Shown here: one piece after another, positions 43,451 to 52,571 of the stretch
How positions within the stretch are numbered: the first letter of the stretch is position 1
How the letters are laid out: each line of letters opens with the position of its first letter
DNA from: Eggerthellaceae bacterium
GTDB taxonomy: Bacteria; Actinomycetota; Coriobacteriia; Coriobacteriales; Eggerthellaceae
Length of the DNA: 64,000 bases
Reading direction: 5' to 3'
Assembly (NCBI GenBank): GCA_910575165.1
Contig: CAJTDS010000005.1
Span: forward strand, 62,001-126,000
Notes under the pieces: generated by a model
Told to the model about the DNA's origin: nothing
Databases searched by the model: none
What the model saw: the letters and a program-made list of their open reading frames with translations, nothing else
Position numbers and translations under genes: made by a program

Positions 43451-44941
43451 CTAGGGCTGGAGCATGAGCTCGGTGGTTCCCAGGGTGATGCGGTCTCCGT
43501 ACTTCAGGGGCATGGTGGCCACTTCCTGGCCGTTGACCAGGGTGCCGTTGGTGGACCCCAGGTCGGTGACCACCCAGACGCCCTGGGGCTGCAGCACCAG
43601 TTCGGCGTGGTGGCGCGAGGCGTTGATGTCGCGCACCTGCACGGTGTTGTCCGCTTCGCGTCCCAGGCTCACCTTCGATTGCGTGAGGGGGTAGGACACG
43701 CCGGTGGCGGCGTCCACCAGGGTGGCGATCGGGGATGCCGCGCGGTTGCCTGAGCCCACGGGGACGGTGCTGGCCGCGCGGATGGGCACGCTGGGCAGCG
43801 CCTCGAAAGGATGCGACGCCGCTTGGCCGCGGGCTGCGCCGGCCAGCGCCGCTGCCCCCGCAACGCCGGCGGCTGCGGCAGCCGAGTGGCCGTTGGGGAA
43901 GGGCTGCGAGAGCGCATGGGCCTGGTTGGCCGGCAGCGAGGCGATCTGCTCCTGGCTCAACGGCAGTGACGGCGCCTGGGCGCTATGGACAGCATGGGCG
44001 GCGCGAGGCTCTCCGCCGGCAGCGAAGGGGCGGGAGGGAGCCTGGGCTTGCTGCTGGCCGAAGGGCTGGGAGACTGCCTGGGCCTGGGGCTGCGCGCCCA
44101 GGGGGCGCGACGGCGCCTGCTGCTGGGCGAAGGGCTGGGAGGCGACGGCTTCGCGGGTCTGGCCGAACGGGGCCGACGGAGCCTGGGCCTGCTGGGGCGC
44201 TGCGTAGCGACCCTGTCCCAGAGGCTGCGAGCTGGCGGCCACGGCCTGGTCGTTTGCCTGGTCGCTGGCGAAGTCGCGGCTGTTGAAGGTGTACTCGCCG
44301 TAGTCGATGGAGTAGTCGATCTCGTCTTGCGGCACGTAGGGTAGGGGCTGGTCGTGCAGGTTCTCCGGTTCGTAGGCCTCGTAGGGGCTGGGCGCCGGGC
44401 GGTAGGTCTGCTGCGGCGGACGCTGGGTGTAGCGTCCTGCGGCGTAGCCCTGGGCCTGGGGCGCAGGCGCTGCAGCGGGGGCGTAGCCGTTCGGGCCGCC
44501 GTGGAAGCCGTTGGAGTGGCCCACCAGCCCGTAGCGCTGCATCTCCTCGGCCCGCAGCTGCGAGACGATGGGCGCGGCCACCGGTTCGGCGATGACGTCG
44601 AACTTGCCCCGCTTCAGCCCGTCGTCCACGATGAAGCGCACCAGGGGCTGTCCGTCCATGACCAGGCCCTGCTCGGCGGCCTTGGCGGCAAGGAACGTCT
44701 CGGTCTCGCCGGCCAGCGTGGGGTAGTAGCCGAACAGGCGACGGTCGTCCTCTTCGTTGACCAGCACAGTGAACAGGGTGGGGGCGAACTGCTTGCCTGC
44801 GCCGACCATCTTCTCGCGGCGCATCTGCTTCTCGGCTTTCTTGGCGATCTGGACGGGGGAGATGGGGGCATCGAACATCTTGTCGGCAGCGCCCTCGAAC
44901 GTGTCCTCCATCTTTCCTTCGACCCTCGAGAAAAAGCCCAT
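43451..44941 (-). CDS. fhaA: FHA-domain protein with DUF3662 (FhaA type)
   Basis: 496 residues. N-terminal DUF3662 domain (1-125, starting M-G-F-F-S-R-V-E-G-K-M-E-D), a long Gln/Ala/Pro-rich disordered middle, and a C-terminal FHA domain (last 95 residues: S-L-G-R-E-A-D-N, S-R-H-H-A-E-L, L-G-S-T-N-G-T). The start at 44941 is set by the DUF3662 N-terminus and AAGGAG. In mycobacteria FhaA binds the phosphorylated pseudokinase MviN and regulates peptidoglycan precursor export. First gene of this operon. Confidence 0.94.
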   Translation of the reverse strand: MGFFSRVEGKMEDTFEGAADKMFDAPISPVQIAKKAEKQMRREKMVGAGKQFAPTLFTVLVNEEDDRRLFGYYPTLAGETETFLAAKAAEQGLVMDGQPLVRFIVDDGLKRGKFDVIAEPVAAPIVSQLRAEEMQRYGLVGHSNGFHGGPNGYAPAAAPAPQAQGYAAGRYTQRPPQQTYRPAPSPYEAYEPENLHDQPLPYVPQDEIDYSIDYGEYTFNSRDFASDQANDQAVAASSQPLGQGRYAAPQQAQAPSAPFGQTREAVASQPFAQQQAPSRPLGAQPQAQAVSQPFGQQQAQAPSRPFAAGGEPRAAHAVHSAQAPSLPLSQEQIASLPANQAHALSQPFPNGHSAAAAAGVAGAAALAGAARGQAASHPFEALPSVPIRAASTVPVGSGNRAASPIATLVDAATGVSYPLTQSKVSLGREADNTVQVRDINASRHHAELVLQPQGVWVVTDLGSTNGTLVNGQEVATMPLKYGDRITLGTTELMLQP

Positions 44942-45434
44942 TGACTCTCCTTGCTTCGTTTGCGGTGCGGTTTCGGCGTATCCGGGTATCGCGGCGCTTG
45001 GCACCTGATGCGCCCGATGCCGCAAGGGCAAGGCGCCGGTGTGCCAAACTGTTGCGATAACCTGCATTTTCGTAAGCTCATATCATGCCATAGATTGCCG
45101 TTTGCCGCCCTCTATTCTACGCAATTGCCACGAAACCCTAAGGTTGGTCCATTTGGGTGCAAAGTCGCGGGGAGGAGGCGGCTTAGGGCGGCTGCGCGTG
45201 CGGCTCGTGTGTGCTCGGTTGTGGAAAACCCGTAGGGCACGTGTGCGTTTGGTGCCTGTTTCATGTCCATTGCCTGGGCGCCCATCCCCACTATGTAGTG
45301 ACTTTTTCGCCCGTGATACAATACCTATGGTATATGAGCGTGGGGACGGAGCTTGCTCCGTTGCGAAGAGAAGGAAGCGGACGGGTGCGCGTGCGCCGAA
45401 GCTGGCGGCCCTGTCCGGTTAAGGAGACGGGTTT
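44942..45434. other. 493-bp divergent intergenic region
   Basis: Separates fhaA (minus) from the LCP gene (plus) and must hold both promoters. On the plus strand TACAAT near 45316-45321 is a plausible -10 for the LCP gene, without a convincing -35. The stretch 45060-45130 is less GC-rich and probably holds the fhaA promoter. No gene or RNA family recognised. Confidence 0.45.
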
Positions 45435-47072
45435 ATGACGCCAAGCAACCCTCGGCCGCCTTACGGGCGGTCATCTCATGTCCCTCCCTCGGTGCGTGCC
45501 GTCCGGGTGTCGAAGGCGGCCCAAACGGGAAGGCAGCCGGCGTTTGTTCCCGACCAGACCCGCGTCCACCAGGCTGCTTCGGGCGATTACGGTGCTTCTC
45601 GCGCCGCTGCCCCCGCCGGCGCTTGGCGCCCTGCCTTCAACCCCGCAAACCAGCATTCGGCGGCGAGCAAGGCTTATGCAAACCAGACGGCTACGGGGCA
45701 GTACTCCCGCTACAACGAGCATTACTCCAACAACAAGGCCAAGAAGTCGCGGCGCTTCGTGATAGCTGCCATCGTGCTGGTGCTCGTGTGCGCCATGGGT
45801 GCCGGCACCGCCTTCGCCATGTACGTTGACTCCATCAACGAGAAGCTCAACAAGGGCAACATGACCCAGAAGGAAATCGACGGAATCAGCGACGCCTTGA
45901 AGCCCGCTTCCGGCGTGCCTGTGGGCACCACCTTCGACGAGCCGTTCTACATGCTGCTCATCGGGTCGGACCGCCGTTCCGACGGTTCGGTGGAGGGCGC
46001 TCGTTCCGATACCAACATCGTGGCGCGCGTGGATCCGCAGCGCAACCAGGTGACCATGGTCTCCATTCCGCGCGACACCAAGATAGAGCTGGAGAACTAC
46101 GGCACGAACAAGTTCAACGCCGCCTTGAACTTCGGCGGCGCAGGCCTGGTGATTACGGAGGCCGAGAAGCTTCTGGGCGTCGACATCTCCCATTACGCCG
46201 AGGTGAACTTCGACGACTTGGTGGAGCTGGTGGACGCCGTGGGCGGCGTGGACGTGGAGGTGTCGGAGACCATCGACGACGCAGATGCGGACCGTACCCG
46301 GTCGGACTACTATACCGCCGACATCGTCATCGAGGAGGGCCTGCAGCACCTCGATGGCGAGCAGGCGCTGGTGTTCGCCCGCAGCCGCGCTTACGCCGAC
46401 GGCGACTTCACCCGTACGGCCAACCAACGACAGCTCATCGAAGCCATTGTCGATAAGGTGCTCAAGATGAACGTCGCCGACCTGCCCAAGGTGATCGAGG
46501 CGGCGTCGAAGTGCGTGACCACCGACCTGTCCGTGCAGGATATCCTGGGTCTTGCTCAGCAGTTCAAGGGCAAGGGCAAGCTCACCGTCTATTCGGCGCT
46601 GGTGCCCTCCTACACGCGCACAATCGGTGAGATTTCCTACGTTATCAACGATAAGGACATGACCGCCGAGATGATGAAGGTGGTGGAAGCCGGCGACGAC
46701 CCGTCAGAGATCGTCTCCAACGGGCCTTCCGGCGAGGACGACGCGAGCGCGGGCTCGCAGAACGATTCGTCCGGCAGCTCGTGGCAGCCCGCGCCCCAGT
46801 ACACCTACACCGAACCCACTCCCGAACCGACGCCGGAGCCCGAGCCCGACCCGAGCTACAGTGACCCCGTCGTTCCCGAGCCGGAGCCCGAGCCCACCCC
46901 CGAGCCCGATCCCGTGGTGCCCGATCCCACCCCCGATCCGGTAGTGCCCGAGCCCGCGCCCGAGCCGACGGTGCCCGACCCGACGCCGGAAGCGGGTGGC
47001 AATGGCGCAGGAGCCGCGGGCGATGCGGGACAGCCCGCCACCGCGGCCGGGGCGCTGGGCCAAGCGGCTTAA
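45435..47072 (+). CDS. LytR-CpsA-Psr (LCP) family cell-wall polymer ligase
   Basis: 545 residues. Cytosolic N-terminus of 105 residues rich in Ser/Ala/Gln, a membrane helix at about 107-129, then the extracellular LCP domain (150-350) with the family's S-D-x-R, R-S-D-T, S-I-P-R-D-T and F-A-R-S-R segments that hold pyrophosphate and polyprenyl lipid. LCP enzymes transfer undecaprenyl-linked glycopolymers onto peptidoglycan. The C-terminal 110 residues are a Pro/Glu/Asp/Val repeat tail, probably a wall-spanning spacer. Good site AAGGAG upstream. Confidence 0.93.
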   Translation: MTPSNPRPPYGRSSHVPPSVRAVRVSKAAQTGRQPAFVPDQTRVHQAASGDYGASRAAAPAGAWRPAFNPANQHSAASKAYANQTATGQYSRYNEHYSNNKAKKSRRFVIAAIVLVLVCAMGAGTAFAMYVDSINEKLNKGNMTQKEIDGISDALKPASGVPVGTTFDEPFYMLLIGSDRRSDGSVEGARSDTNIVARVDPQRNQVTMVSIPRDTKIELENYGTNKFNAALNFGGAGLVITEAEKLLGVDISHYAEVNFDDLVELVDAVGGVDVEVSETIDDADADRTRSDYYTADIVIEEGLQHLDGEQALVFARSRAYADGDFTRTANQRQLIEAIVDKVLKMNVADLPKVIEAASKCVTTDLSVQDILGLAQQFKGKGKLTVYSALVPSYTRTIGEISYVINDKDMTAEMMKVVEAGDDPSEIVSNGPSGEDDASAGSQNDSSGSSWQPAPQYTYTEPTPEPTPEPEPDPSYSDPVVPEPEPEPTPEPDPVVPDPTPDPVVPEPAPEPTVPDPTPEAGGNGAGAAGDAGQPATAAGALGQAA

Positions 47073-47074
47073 GA

Positions 47075-47171
47075 GCCCCAAGCCCTGGGGGCGCCCGCAC
47101 CCCCGTTTGCCAACTCCGTCAATTTCTGGAGCCTTGCGCCTCCGGGGCCCCAAGCCTTGGGGGGCGCCCGC
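47075..47171. repeat. Pair of 24-bp direct repeats, each with internal dyad
   Basis: Bases 47075-47098 recur at 47147-47171 with one substitution and one extra G. Each copy contains a CCCCAAG/CTTGGGG-like dyad followed by GCGCCCGC. They start immediately after the LCP gene. The first copy may act as its terminator although no T run follows. Confidence 0.7.
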
Positions 47172-47313
47172 CCGGCATTTCCAGGGCTCTCTTTCGCGCC
47201 TGGGTGCTTCCATGTCCAAGCGCCTTTCTGCCCGAGAAGCCTCCCGCGCGGGCAGCCCACGCTCGATCTTCCCTCTAGAGGCCCTCCCACGCGACATCCT
47301 TCTGTTCGACTTC

Positions 47314-47447
47314 GGTGGGAAAGCGTTGAAAATCGGATTATTTGGGCAGCGCTCTGACCTGGTGATTTACTAAAAGTACCAGGTCAGACAGTATGAATTC
47401 CTGTATTTGCCGCTGCCAGAAAATCTGATTTTCAACGCTTTCCCGCC
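47314..47447. repeat. 134-bp nested inverted repeat
   Basis: Outer arms of about 37 bases (47314-47351 and 47411-47447) pair with only a few mismatches. Inside them is a second, perfect 11-bp inverted repeat (47353-47363 with 47378-47388) around a 14-base loop. The element is AT-richer than its surroundings and lies just past the stop of galE, between the convergent LCP and galE genes. Fits a compact non-autonomous element or a large mRNA-end structure. Confidence 0.85.
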
Positions 47448-47476
47448 GAAGAGGTCGGCGCGGTCGGTATGGTCCG

Positions 47477-48691
47477 CTAGTTGCAGCCGTAGCCGTCCGG
47501 GTTGGTGGACTGCCAGCGCCAGCCGTCCTGGCACATGCGCTCCATGTCGTACTCGGCCACCCAGCCCAGCTCGTCGTGGGCCTTCGAGGCGTCGGCGTAG
47601 CAGGCGGCGATGTCTCCGGCGCGGCGCGGCAGCACCTGGTAGGGAATCTCGTGGCCGCAGGCCTTCTCGAAGGCGTGGATGACGTCGAGGACGCTCGACC
47701 CGGTGCCGGTGCCCAGGTTGAAGATTTCCACGCCGCGGCGGGTGCCGTCCTCAGCGGGAGTTCCGGTTATGGAGCCGATTCCGATGGCCTCGCCGGTGCC
47801 CACCTTGCCGCCCATCCAGTCGAGGGCCGCCACGTGGCCTCGTGCCAGGTCGACCACGTGGATGTAGTCGCGCACGCCGGTGCCGTCGGGGGTGGGGTAG
47901 TCGTCGCCGAAGACGCCCACCCGCTCCAGCTTGCCTACGGCCACCTGGGCAACGTAGGGCAGCAGGTTGTTCGGGATGCCTTTCGGGTCCTCGCCGATAA
48001 GGCCGCTTTCGTGGGCGCCGATGGGGTTGAAATAGCGCAGCAGCACCACGTTCCATTCGTTATCGCCAATATAGAAGTCGGTGAGCACCTGCTCCAGCAT
48101 GGACTTCGTCTGGCCGTAGGGGTTGGTGGGGGTGTGCTTGGGGCAGCTTTCCGTGATGGGCACGAATTCCGGCTCGCCGTAGACCGTGGCGCTGGAGGAG
48201 AACACGATGTTCTTCACGCCGTGGTTGCGGGCTACGTCGCACAGCACGAGGGTGCCGGCGATGTTGTTCCAGTAGTACTCGAGCGGCTTCTCCACGCTCT
48301 CGCCCACGGCTTTGAACCCGGCGAAGTGGATGATGGCGTCTACGGGATGCAGCGCGAAGATGGTCTCCAGTGCGGGGCGGTCCAGGATGGAGGCTTCGTA
48401 GAAGACGAGCTCGGGACCGGGGGTGGCATCGATTACCTGTGCGCCGGCCAGCGCGGCAGCGGCTTCGGCGAGCTCCTGGGAGGCCAGGTCGGGAAACATC
48501 GGCTCCACGCCGGAGATGGTGCCCACGCGGCAGACGGCCTCGCGGCTGGAGTTGCTCAGGTCGTCCACGATGACCACGCGGTAGCCCTTCGCCAGGAGTT
48601 CCACCACGGTGTGGCTGCCGATGAAACCGGCGCCTCCGGTTACCAGGATGGTGGTCTGCTCGGGGGCTTTCGAGAGGCTCTTGTTCGCCAT
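47477..48691 (-). CDS. galE: UDP-glucose 4-epimerase
   Basis: 404 residues. NAD-binding motif T-G-G-A-G-F-I-G-S-H near the N-terminus, and catalytic Y-G-Q-T-K with Ser in S-S-A-T-V-Y. It is about 60 residues longer than typical GalE because of an insertion after the second strand (about residues 60-100). It interconverts UDP-glucose and UDP-galactose for galactose use and surface polysaccharide supply, in keeping with the neighbouring LCP ligase and phosphohexomutase. Start at 48691 set by AAAGGAA; the frame is open 8 codons further. Confidence 0.93.
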   Translation of the reverse strand: MANKSLSKAPEQTTILVTGGAGFIGSHTVVELLAKGYRVVIVDDLSNSSREAVCRVGTISGVEPMFPDLASQELAEAAAALAGAQVIDATPGPELVFYEASILDRPALETIFALHPVDAIIHFAGFKAVGESVEKPLEYYWNNIAGTLVLCDVARNHGVKNIVFSSSATVYGEPEFVPITESCPKHTPTNPYGQTKSMLEQVLTDFYIGDNEWNVVLLRYFNPIGAHESGLIGEDPKGIPNNLLPYVAQVAVGKLERVGVFGDDYPTPDGTGVRDYIHVVDLARGHVAALDWMGGKVGTGEAIGIGSITGTPAEDGTRRGVEIFNLGTGTGSSVLDVIHAFEKACGHEIPYQVLPRRAGDIAACYADASKAHDELGWVAEYDMERMCQDGWRWQSTNPDGYGCN

Positions 48692-48796
48692 GGCGGTTCC
48701 TTTCGCTCGACGCAATGCTTCGCCATGGTAGCAGTTCGCAGCCGGCCCGACGGCTGCTTGCGACGGTTTCCACGGGAAGAGGGGAGGGCGTCAGCC

Positions 48797-50629
48797 TCAG
48801 TCGGCCTTCGCAGATGCGTCGCGACGCTGCTTTACCAAGTCGGCGAGGTCGCCTCGGGAATGGAGGTTCATCTTCGCGTAGATGCTGGTGGTGTGAGAAT
48901 GGACGGTGGCAGGGGAGATTACGAGCCTGTCCTGGATCTCCTTGTTGCGGTAGCCCCTGGCCAGCAGTGCGAAGATTTCTTGCTCGCGGCTGGTCAGGCC
49001 GAATTCCAGCGAAAGCTTTCCTATGACCGAGTCTAAAGCGGGGCGCTGCACCTCGGCATGCGGCTCCGGGCTGCCCGGAGCGATACTCGCCGCTTCGGTG
49101 CTGATGGCGAACAGCGAGTGCACCTCGGCTCGCCCGTGGGCACCGAGCTTCTTGTAGACGCTCTGGACATGGGTTTTGACGGTGTTCTCCGAAAGCGCCA
49201 TGCTGTTTGCCATAGAGCGGGTAGTCGTGTCGCTGAGGACGAGGTCCAGCACTTCGCGCTCCCGGGAGGTGAGCCCGGCGGCGGAGACCAGCTCGTCATA
49301 GTGCTTCCTGCGGGCCGCCTCGGCCCTGCGCTCCTGCTCCGTCCAGATGCGTCTGCCCGAGGCGGCGCCGGTCGACGGGTCGAGGTATCGCTGGCCCATA
49401 GACACCGTTGCGAACAGGCCGAAGACGACGGCGTACCCAACGGCGGTCATGATCGCCGACTGAACGCCCGAGGAAAGTTCCATGGCGTCGAACAGGGCGC
49501 CCAGGCCCATGCCCAAGTCGGTGACGCCTGTGAGGAACACCATTCCGAAACAGAGCGGCCCGAGAGGGTTGACGCGCCGGGCGTCGGCGACTTCGGAGAA
49601 AACGGCGATCTCGAAGATTGCCACAAGAGCGAAGCAGGCCATGTTGACGTAGTTGCACACGAGCGGCGAAATGCCGGCGACCTCGAAGAAAGGCATGAGG
49701 GCGAACGCGGCCGACATGAGCATGGTCCCCACCCAGAAGAAACGGCGGGGGGATACCTGGAAAAGGCCGATAGCGATAAAGCATGCCAGCGCACCCAAAC
49801 CGCGCGCGATGAGGAACGTGAACCCCATGATCGCATCCGGCGAAGCGGATAGCGAGAACGAGAACCGGTAGTTCATGAAGTTGAATCCGATTTCGGCGAT
49901 GACGATTCCGACGAGCAGGGGGAGGCCGAGGCCGAAGAACTCGTCTTTCAGCCCGCAGCCCATGGTCGACGCTTTGATGGCGGGGCGCCTGCCCATTTCC
50001 CGGACGTCGACGTGCGCGCCAACGGCGAAACGCATGATCAACAGCGATGCCAGGGGCAGGATGCAGGAGAGGGCCGCTGCAGCGCAAGGCTTCATCGCCG
50101 CCAGCATAACGGCGTCGATCGCCACTCCTCCAGCGATTCCGAGGGACATGTCGATGATGCTCGACGAGGCTCCCCTCTCGCTGGCTACGGGAAACCACAA
50201 GGCAATGAGGATGGCTATCGACAAGCCATTTGCAGACGAGCCGATGGCGGCCAGGCCAGGCAGCCCTTCGGCGGCTGACAGGATGCAGAGAGCGGAGCCG
50301 GCAACGGGGGCGAGGGCGCAGAGCGCTGCAGATTGCGGCTTGGCCGCCAGCTTTCCGAATGCGCCAGGGTTGCGTGCGATCAGGACCAGCGCGATTCCGC
50401 TTACGGCCATGCCCACAAGAAACGAGGGGAGCGAGAGTGCCGTCGAGTCGTTCCATGCATAGAAGGTTCCGAGGTAGAACGACTGATCCCACCACGCCCA
50501 GAACAGGGACAGCCCGATGACGATTGCCGGGGCCGTCGATCCGTGGAGGAGCTTTTTGTGCTGTGGCGCCACGAGGTGTCTCGCTTTCGGGTAGAAGGCG
50601 GGAGGAGGGGTGCTCTTCCCGCAGGTCAT
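48797..50629 (-). CDS. Membrane LuxR-type regulator with two tandem DNA-binding domains
   Basis: 610 residues. About 12 hydrophobic helices (35-430), then two complete LuxR/GerE helix-turn-helix domains: the first at about 452-508 (L-T-S-R-E-R-E-V-L, T-V-K-T-H-V-Q-S-V-Y-K-K-L), the second at about 544-603 (L-T-S-R-E-Q-E-I-F, T-V-H-S-H-T-T-S-I-Y-A-K-M). The other membrane LuxR proteins in the window have one such domain. Divergent from cassette C (50911), its likely target, with 281 bp between. The ribosome site is weak. Confidence 0.88.
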   Translation of the reverse strand: MTCGKSTPPPAFYPKARHLVAPQHKKLLHGSTAPAIVIGLSLFWAWWDQSFYLGTFYAWNDSTALSLPSFLVGMAVSGIALVLIARNPGAFGKLAAKPQSAALCALAPVAGSALCILSAAEGLPGLAAIGSSANGLSIAILIALWFPVASERGASSSIIDMSLGIAGGVAIDAVMLAAMKPCAAAALSCILPLASLLIMRFAVGAHVDVREMGRRPAIKASTMGCGLKDEFFGLGLPLLVGIVIAEIGFNFMNYRFSFSLSASPDAIMGFTFLIARGLGALACFIAIGLFQVSPRRFFWVGTMLMSAAFALMPFFEVAGISPLVCNYVNMACFALVAIFEIAVFSEVADARRVNPLGPLCFGMVFLTGVTDLGMGLGALFDAMELSSGVQSAIMTAVGYAVVFGLFATVSMGQRYLDPSTGAASGRRIWTEQERRAEAARRKHYDELVSAAGLTSREREVLDLVLSDTTTRSMANSMALSENTVKTHVQSVYKKLGAHGRAEVHSLFAISTEAASIAPGSPEPHAEVQRPALDSVIGKLSLEFGLTSREQEIFALLARGYRNKEIQDRLVISPATVHSHTTSIYAKMNLHSRGDLADLVKQRRDASAKAD

Positions 50630-50910
50630 CTTCGCCCATGATGGAACAACCCAGTTGAAAAGCCATCATCATTTACAGTCTAACCTATGACTAGACGAGA
50701 GATGATGAGGGCGGGTGAGGCGGGGACGAAGCGATTTCGGTCCTCATGCGCGAACCATCAGAAAGAGGCGATGAATCCGGGAGGGCAAGCGCCTAGGGTG
50801 GGGCTGCTGCCCGAGCGTCGCAGCGAATCCCGCGAGATGCCGCTTGGCATCGGACCGGAAGACCGCGGCGTCCGGGTGGCAATCGGAAGCCCCGAGACAG
50901 GAGGAGAAAG

Positions 50911-52551
50911 ATGAGGAAAGAGGAGAGGAAGGTTGCGCTGTGGCGCAGGGTCGTCCTGGCGGCTGGTTGCGTGGCGCTTGCTGCCGCCTTGGCATCGGCG
51001 GCCGCATGCTCGCCCGCATCGCCGACGAAGGCTGATGCAGGCGACGAACCCAAGGCTGCGGCAGAAGGGTCGACGGCCGACGAACCGAAGACGCAGGACC
51101 CGACGAGCGAGGAGGCCGTTCTCGCCAACATAGGCATCATCGCGAACGACTATCAGAGCAGAGACGCCGGTCCGTTCATGGACGATTACAATATCTCGGC
51201 CAAGCTAAATGCCGGCAGCCGCGGCTGCGATGCGTGCCATGAGGACCTGCAGGCTACGATCAAAGACATCTCTCCGGTGGTGCACATTATGACCACGGGC
51301 GCCATTTTCGGGAAGACGGTGGACTGGAACGACTGCGAATCGTGCCATTCCATGCAGGGCACCCGCGGGGGCGTGTACTTGGGCGAGTTCATGCACAACA
51401 CCCACTACTCGAGCCCGACGTTTACCGATACTCAGAACGGCACGTGCTGGAGCTGTCACGCCATGGCGAAGAACGGCGAGATGGTTATGTGGGACGAGTA
51501 CGTGTACGATGAGCAACTGAGCGGCTATAGCGCCAACGTGGAAGTCGGCAAGTTCGAGTCCTCCGTCGAGTTCTTCGAGCGCCGCGGCTATAACGCCGAC
51601 AACTCTACAGGGATGTCTATTATGGCCGCCGACGATGTGGATGTGGAAGTACGGCTCGACCAGGCTATGACTACGGAAGCCGATCGCTACGAGGCGGTGA
51701 ACTACAACATTCCCGAATGGACCGAGGCGGACTTCGAGCGGTGGACTATCGACATCAAGGGCGTGAAGAACCCGCGCTCCTTCACGTTGGCGGAGTTGGC
51801 CGAGCTGTTCGATAAAGGCACCTACCAAGTTACCCAGGAGTGCTTGGTCAACGGCGTGAACTCTTCGCTCGAGGACAGCTTCGAAGCGTCGGGTTATCTG
51901 CTTGCCGATATCATCGAATACTGCGGGGGCTTAGAAGACGGCTGCACCACGGTGAAGGCGTTCGCCGATTCCGAAGAAGGCTGGGATTTCTGCGTCGAGC
52001 TGGATGACGCGCTGAAGAACGGCTCGTTCATAGCCGTAGAGTACTACGGCCACGAGATGACGCCTTACGAGGGAGCGCCGGCCGTGCTAGTGAACCCGGG
52101 CTTCCCGGGCGGCACCTGGGTCAAGTACCTGACGAGCGTAGAGTTCGGGACGAACGAGGTGACGGCTCCCGTCCGTATTGTGGGCGGCGACGAATTTTAC
52201 GCAGGTAAAGAGGATCCCCATCTGTACCCCTGTAATTCCGCATGGTTCAACCCGGCGCGCGACGGACAGGTGTTCAAGGTGGGGCAGCCAGTGACGTTGG
52301 AGGGATTCGCCTGGGTGTGGAACCTGGACGGCCACAGCACTGGCGCCGTTCGTTTCAGCTGGGATTACGGTCATACGTGGGTAACCCAGGAGGTGGCCGT
52401 AGACGCCGATCCCAACAATTGGCAGCGCTTCTACGCCACTTGGACCCCCACGGAGCCCGGTACCTACTGCCTGAAGGTGGAGGCGGTGGATGCTGCGGAT
52501 GGATGGCATCAGAAGAAACCGGCGAGCGTAATCGTTACGGTGGAGGAATAG
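50911..52551 (+). CDS. Tri-heme cytochrome c / sulfite-oxidase-fold lipoprotein (cassette C)
   Basis: 546 residues, paralogue of the genes at 6230 and 10466 and closest to the second. Lipobox-like A-A-A-C (Cys33) behind a hydrophobic signal. Hemes start at C106, C142 and C179; conserved extra histidines at 125, 162 and 165 could be distal ligands. The sulfite-oxidase-like domain has Cys311-L-V-N-G, and the Ig-like C-terminal domain has W-D-Y-G-H-T-W and W-T-P-T-E-P. The start is fixed by CAGGAGGAG. Codon use is less biased than in its paralogues (more A/T at third positions), pointing to a different age or origin. Confidence 0.8.
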   Translation: MRKEERKVALWRRVVLAAGCVALAAALASAAACSPASPTKADAGDEPKAAAEGSTADEPKTQDPTSEEAVLANIGIIANDYQSRDAGPFMDDYNISAKLNAGSRGCDACHEDLQATIKDISPVVHIMTTGAIFGKTVDWNDCESCHSMQGTRGGVYLGEFMHNTHYSSPTFTDTQNGTCWSCHAMAKNGEMVMWDEYVYDEQLSGYSANVEVGKFESSVEFFERRGYNADNSTGMSIMAADDVDVEVRLDQAMTTEADRYEAVNYNIPEWTEADFERWTIDIKGVKNPRSFTLAELAELFDKGTYQVTQECLVNGVNSSLEDSFEASGYLLADIIEYCGGLEDGCTTVKAFADSEEGWDFCVELDDALKNGSFIAVEYYGHEMTPYEGAPAVLVNPGFPGGTWVKYLTSVEFGTNEVTAPVRIVGGDEFYAGKEDPHLYPCNSAWFNPARDGQVFKVGQPVTLEGFAWVWNLDGHSTGAVRFSWDYGHTWVTQEVAVDADPNNWQRFYATWTPTEPGTYCLKVEAVDAADGWHQKKPASVIVTVEE

Positions 52552-52571
52552 GGACCGAAAGGGGAGAGCCC

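Noticed and set aside
44942-45434. A replication origin, because of one TGTGGAAAA near-match to a DnaA box
   Set aside because: A single poor box, no AT-rich unwinding element and no dnaA, dnaN or gyrase genes nearby.
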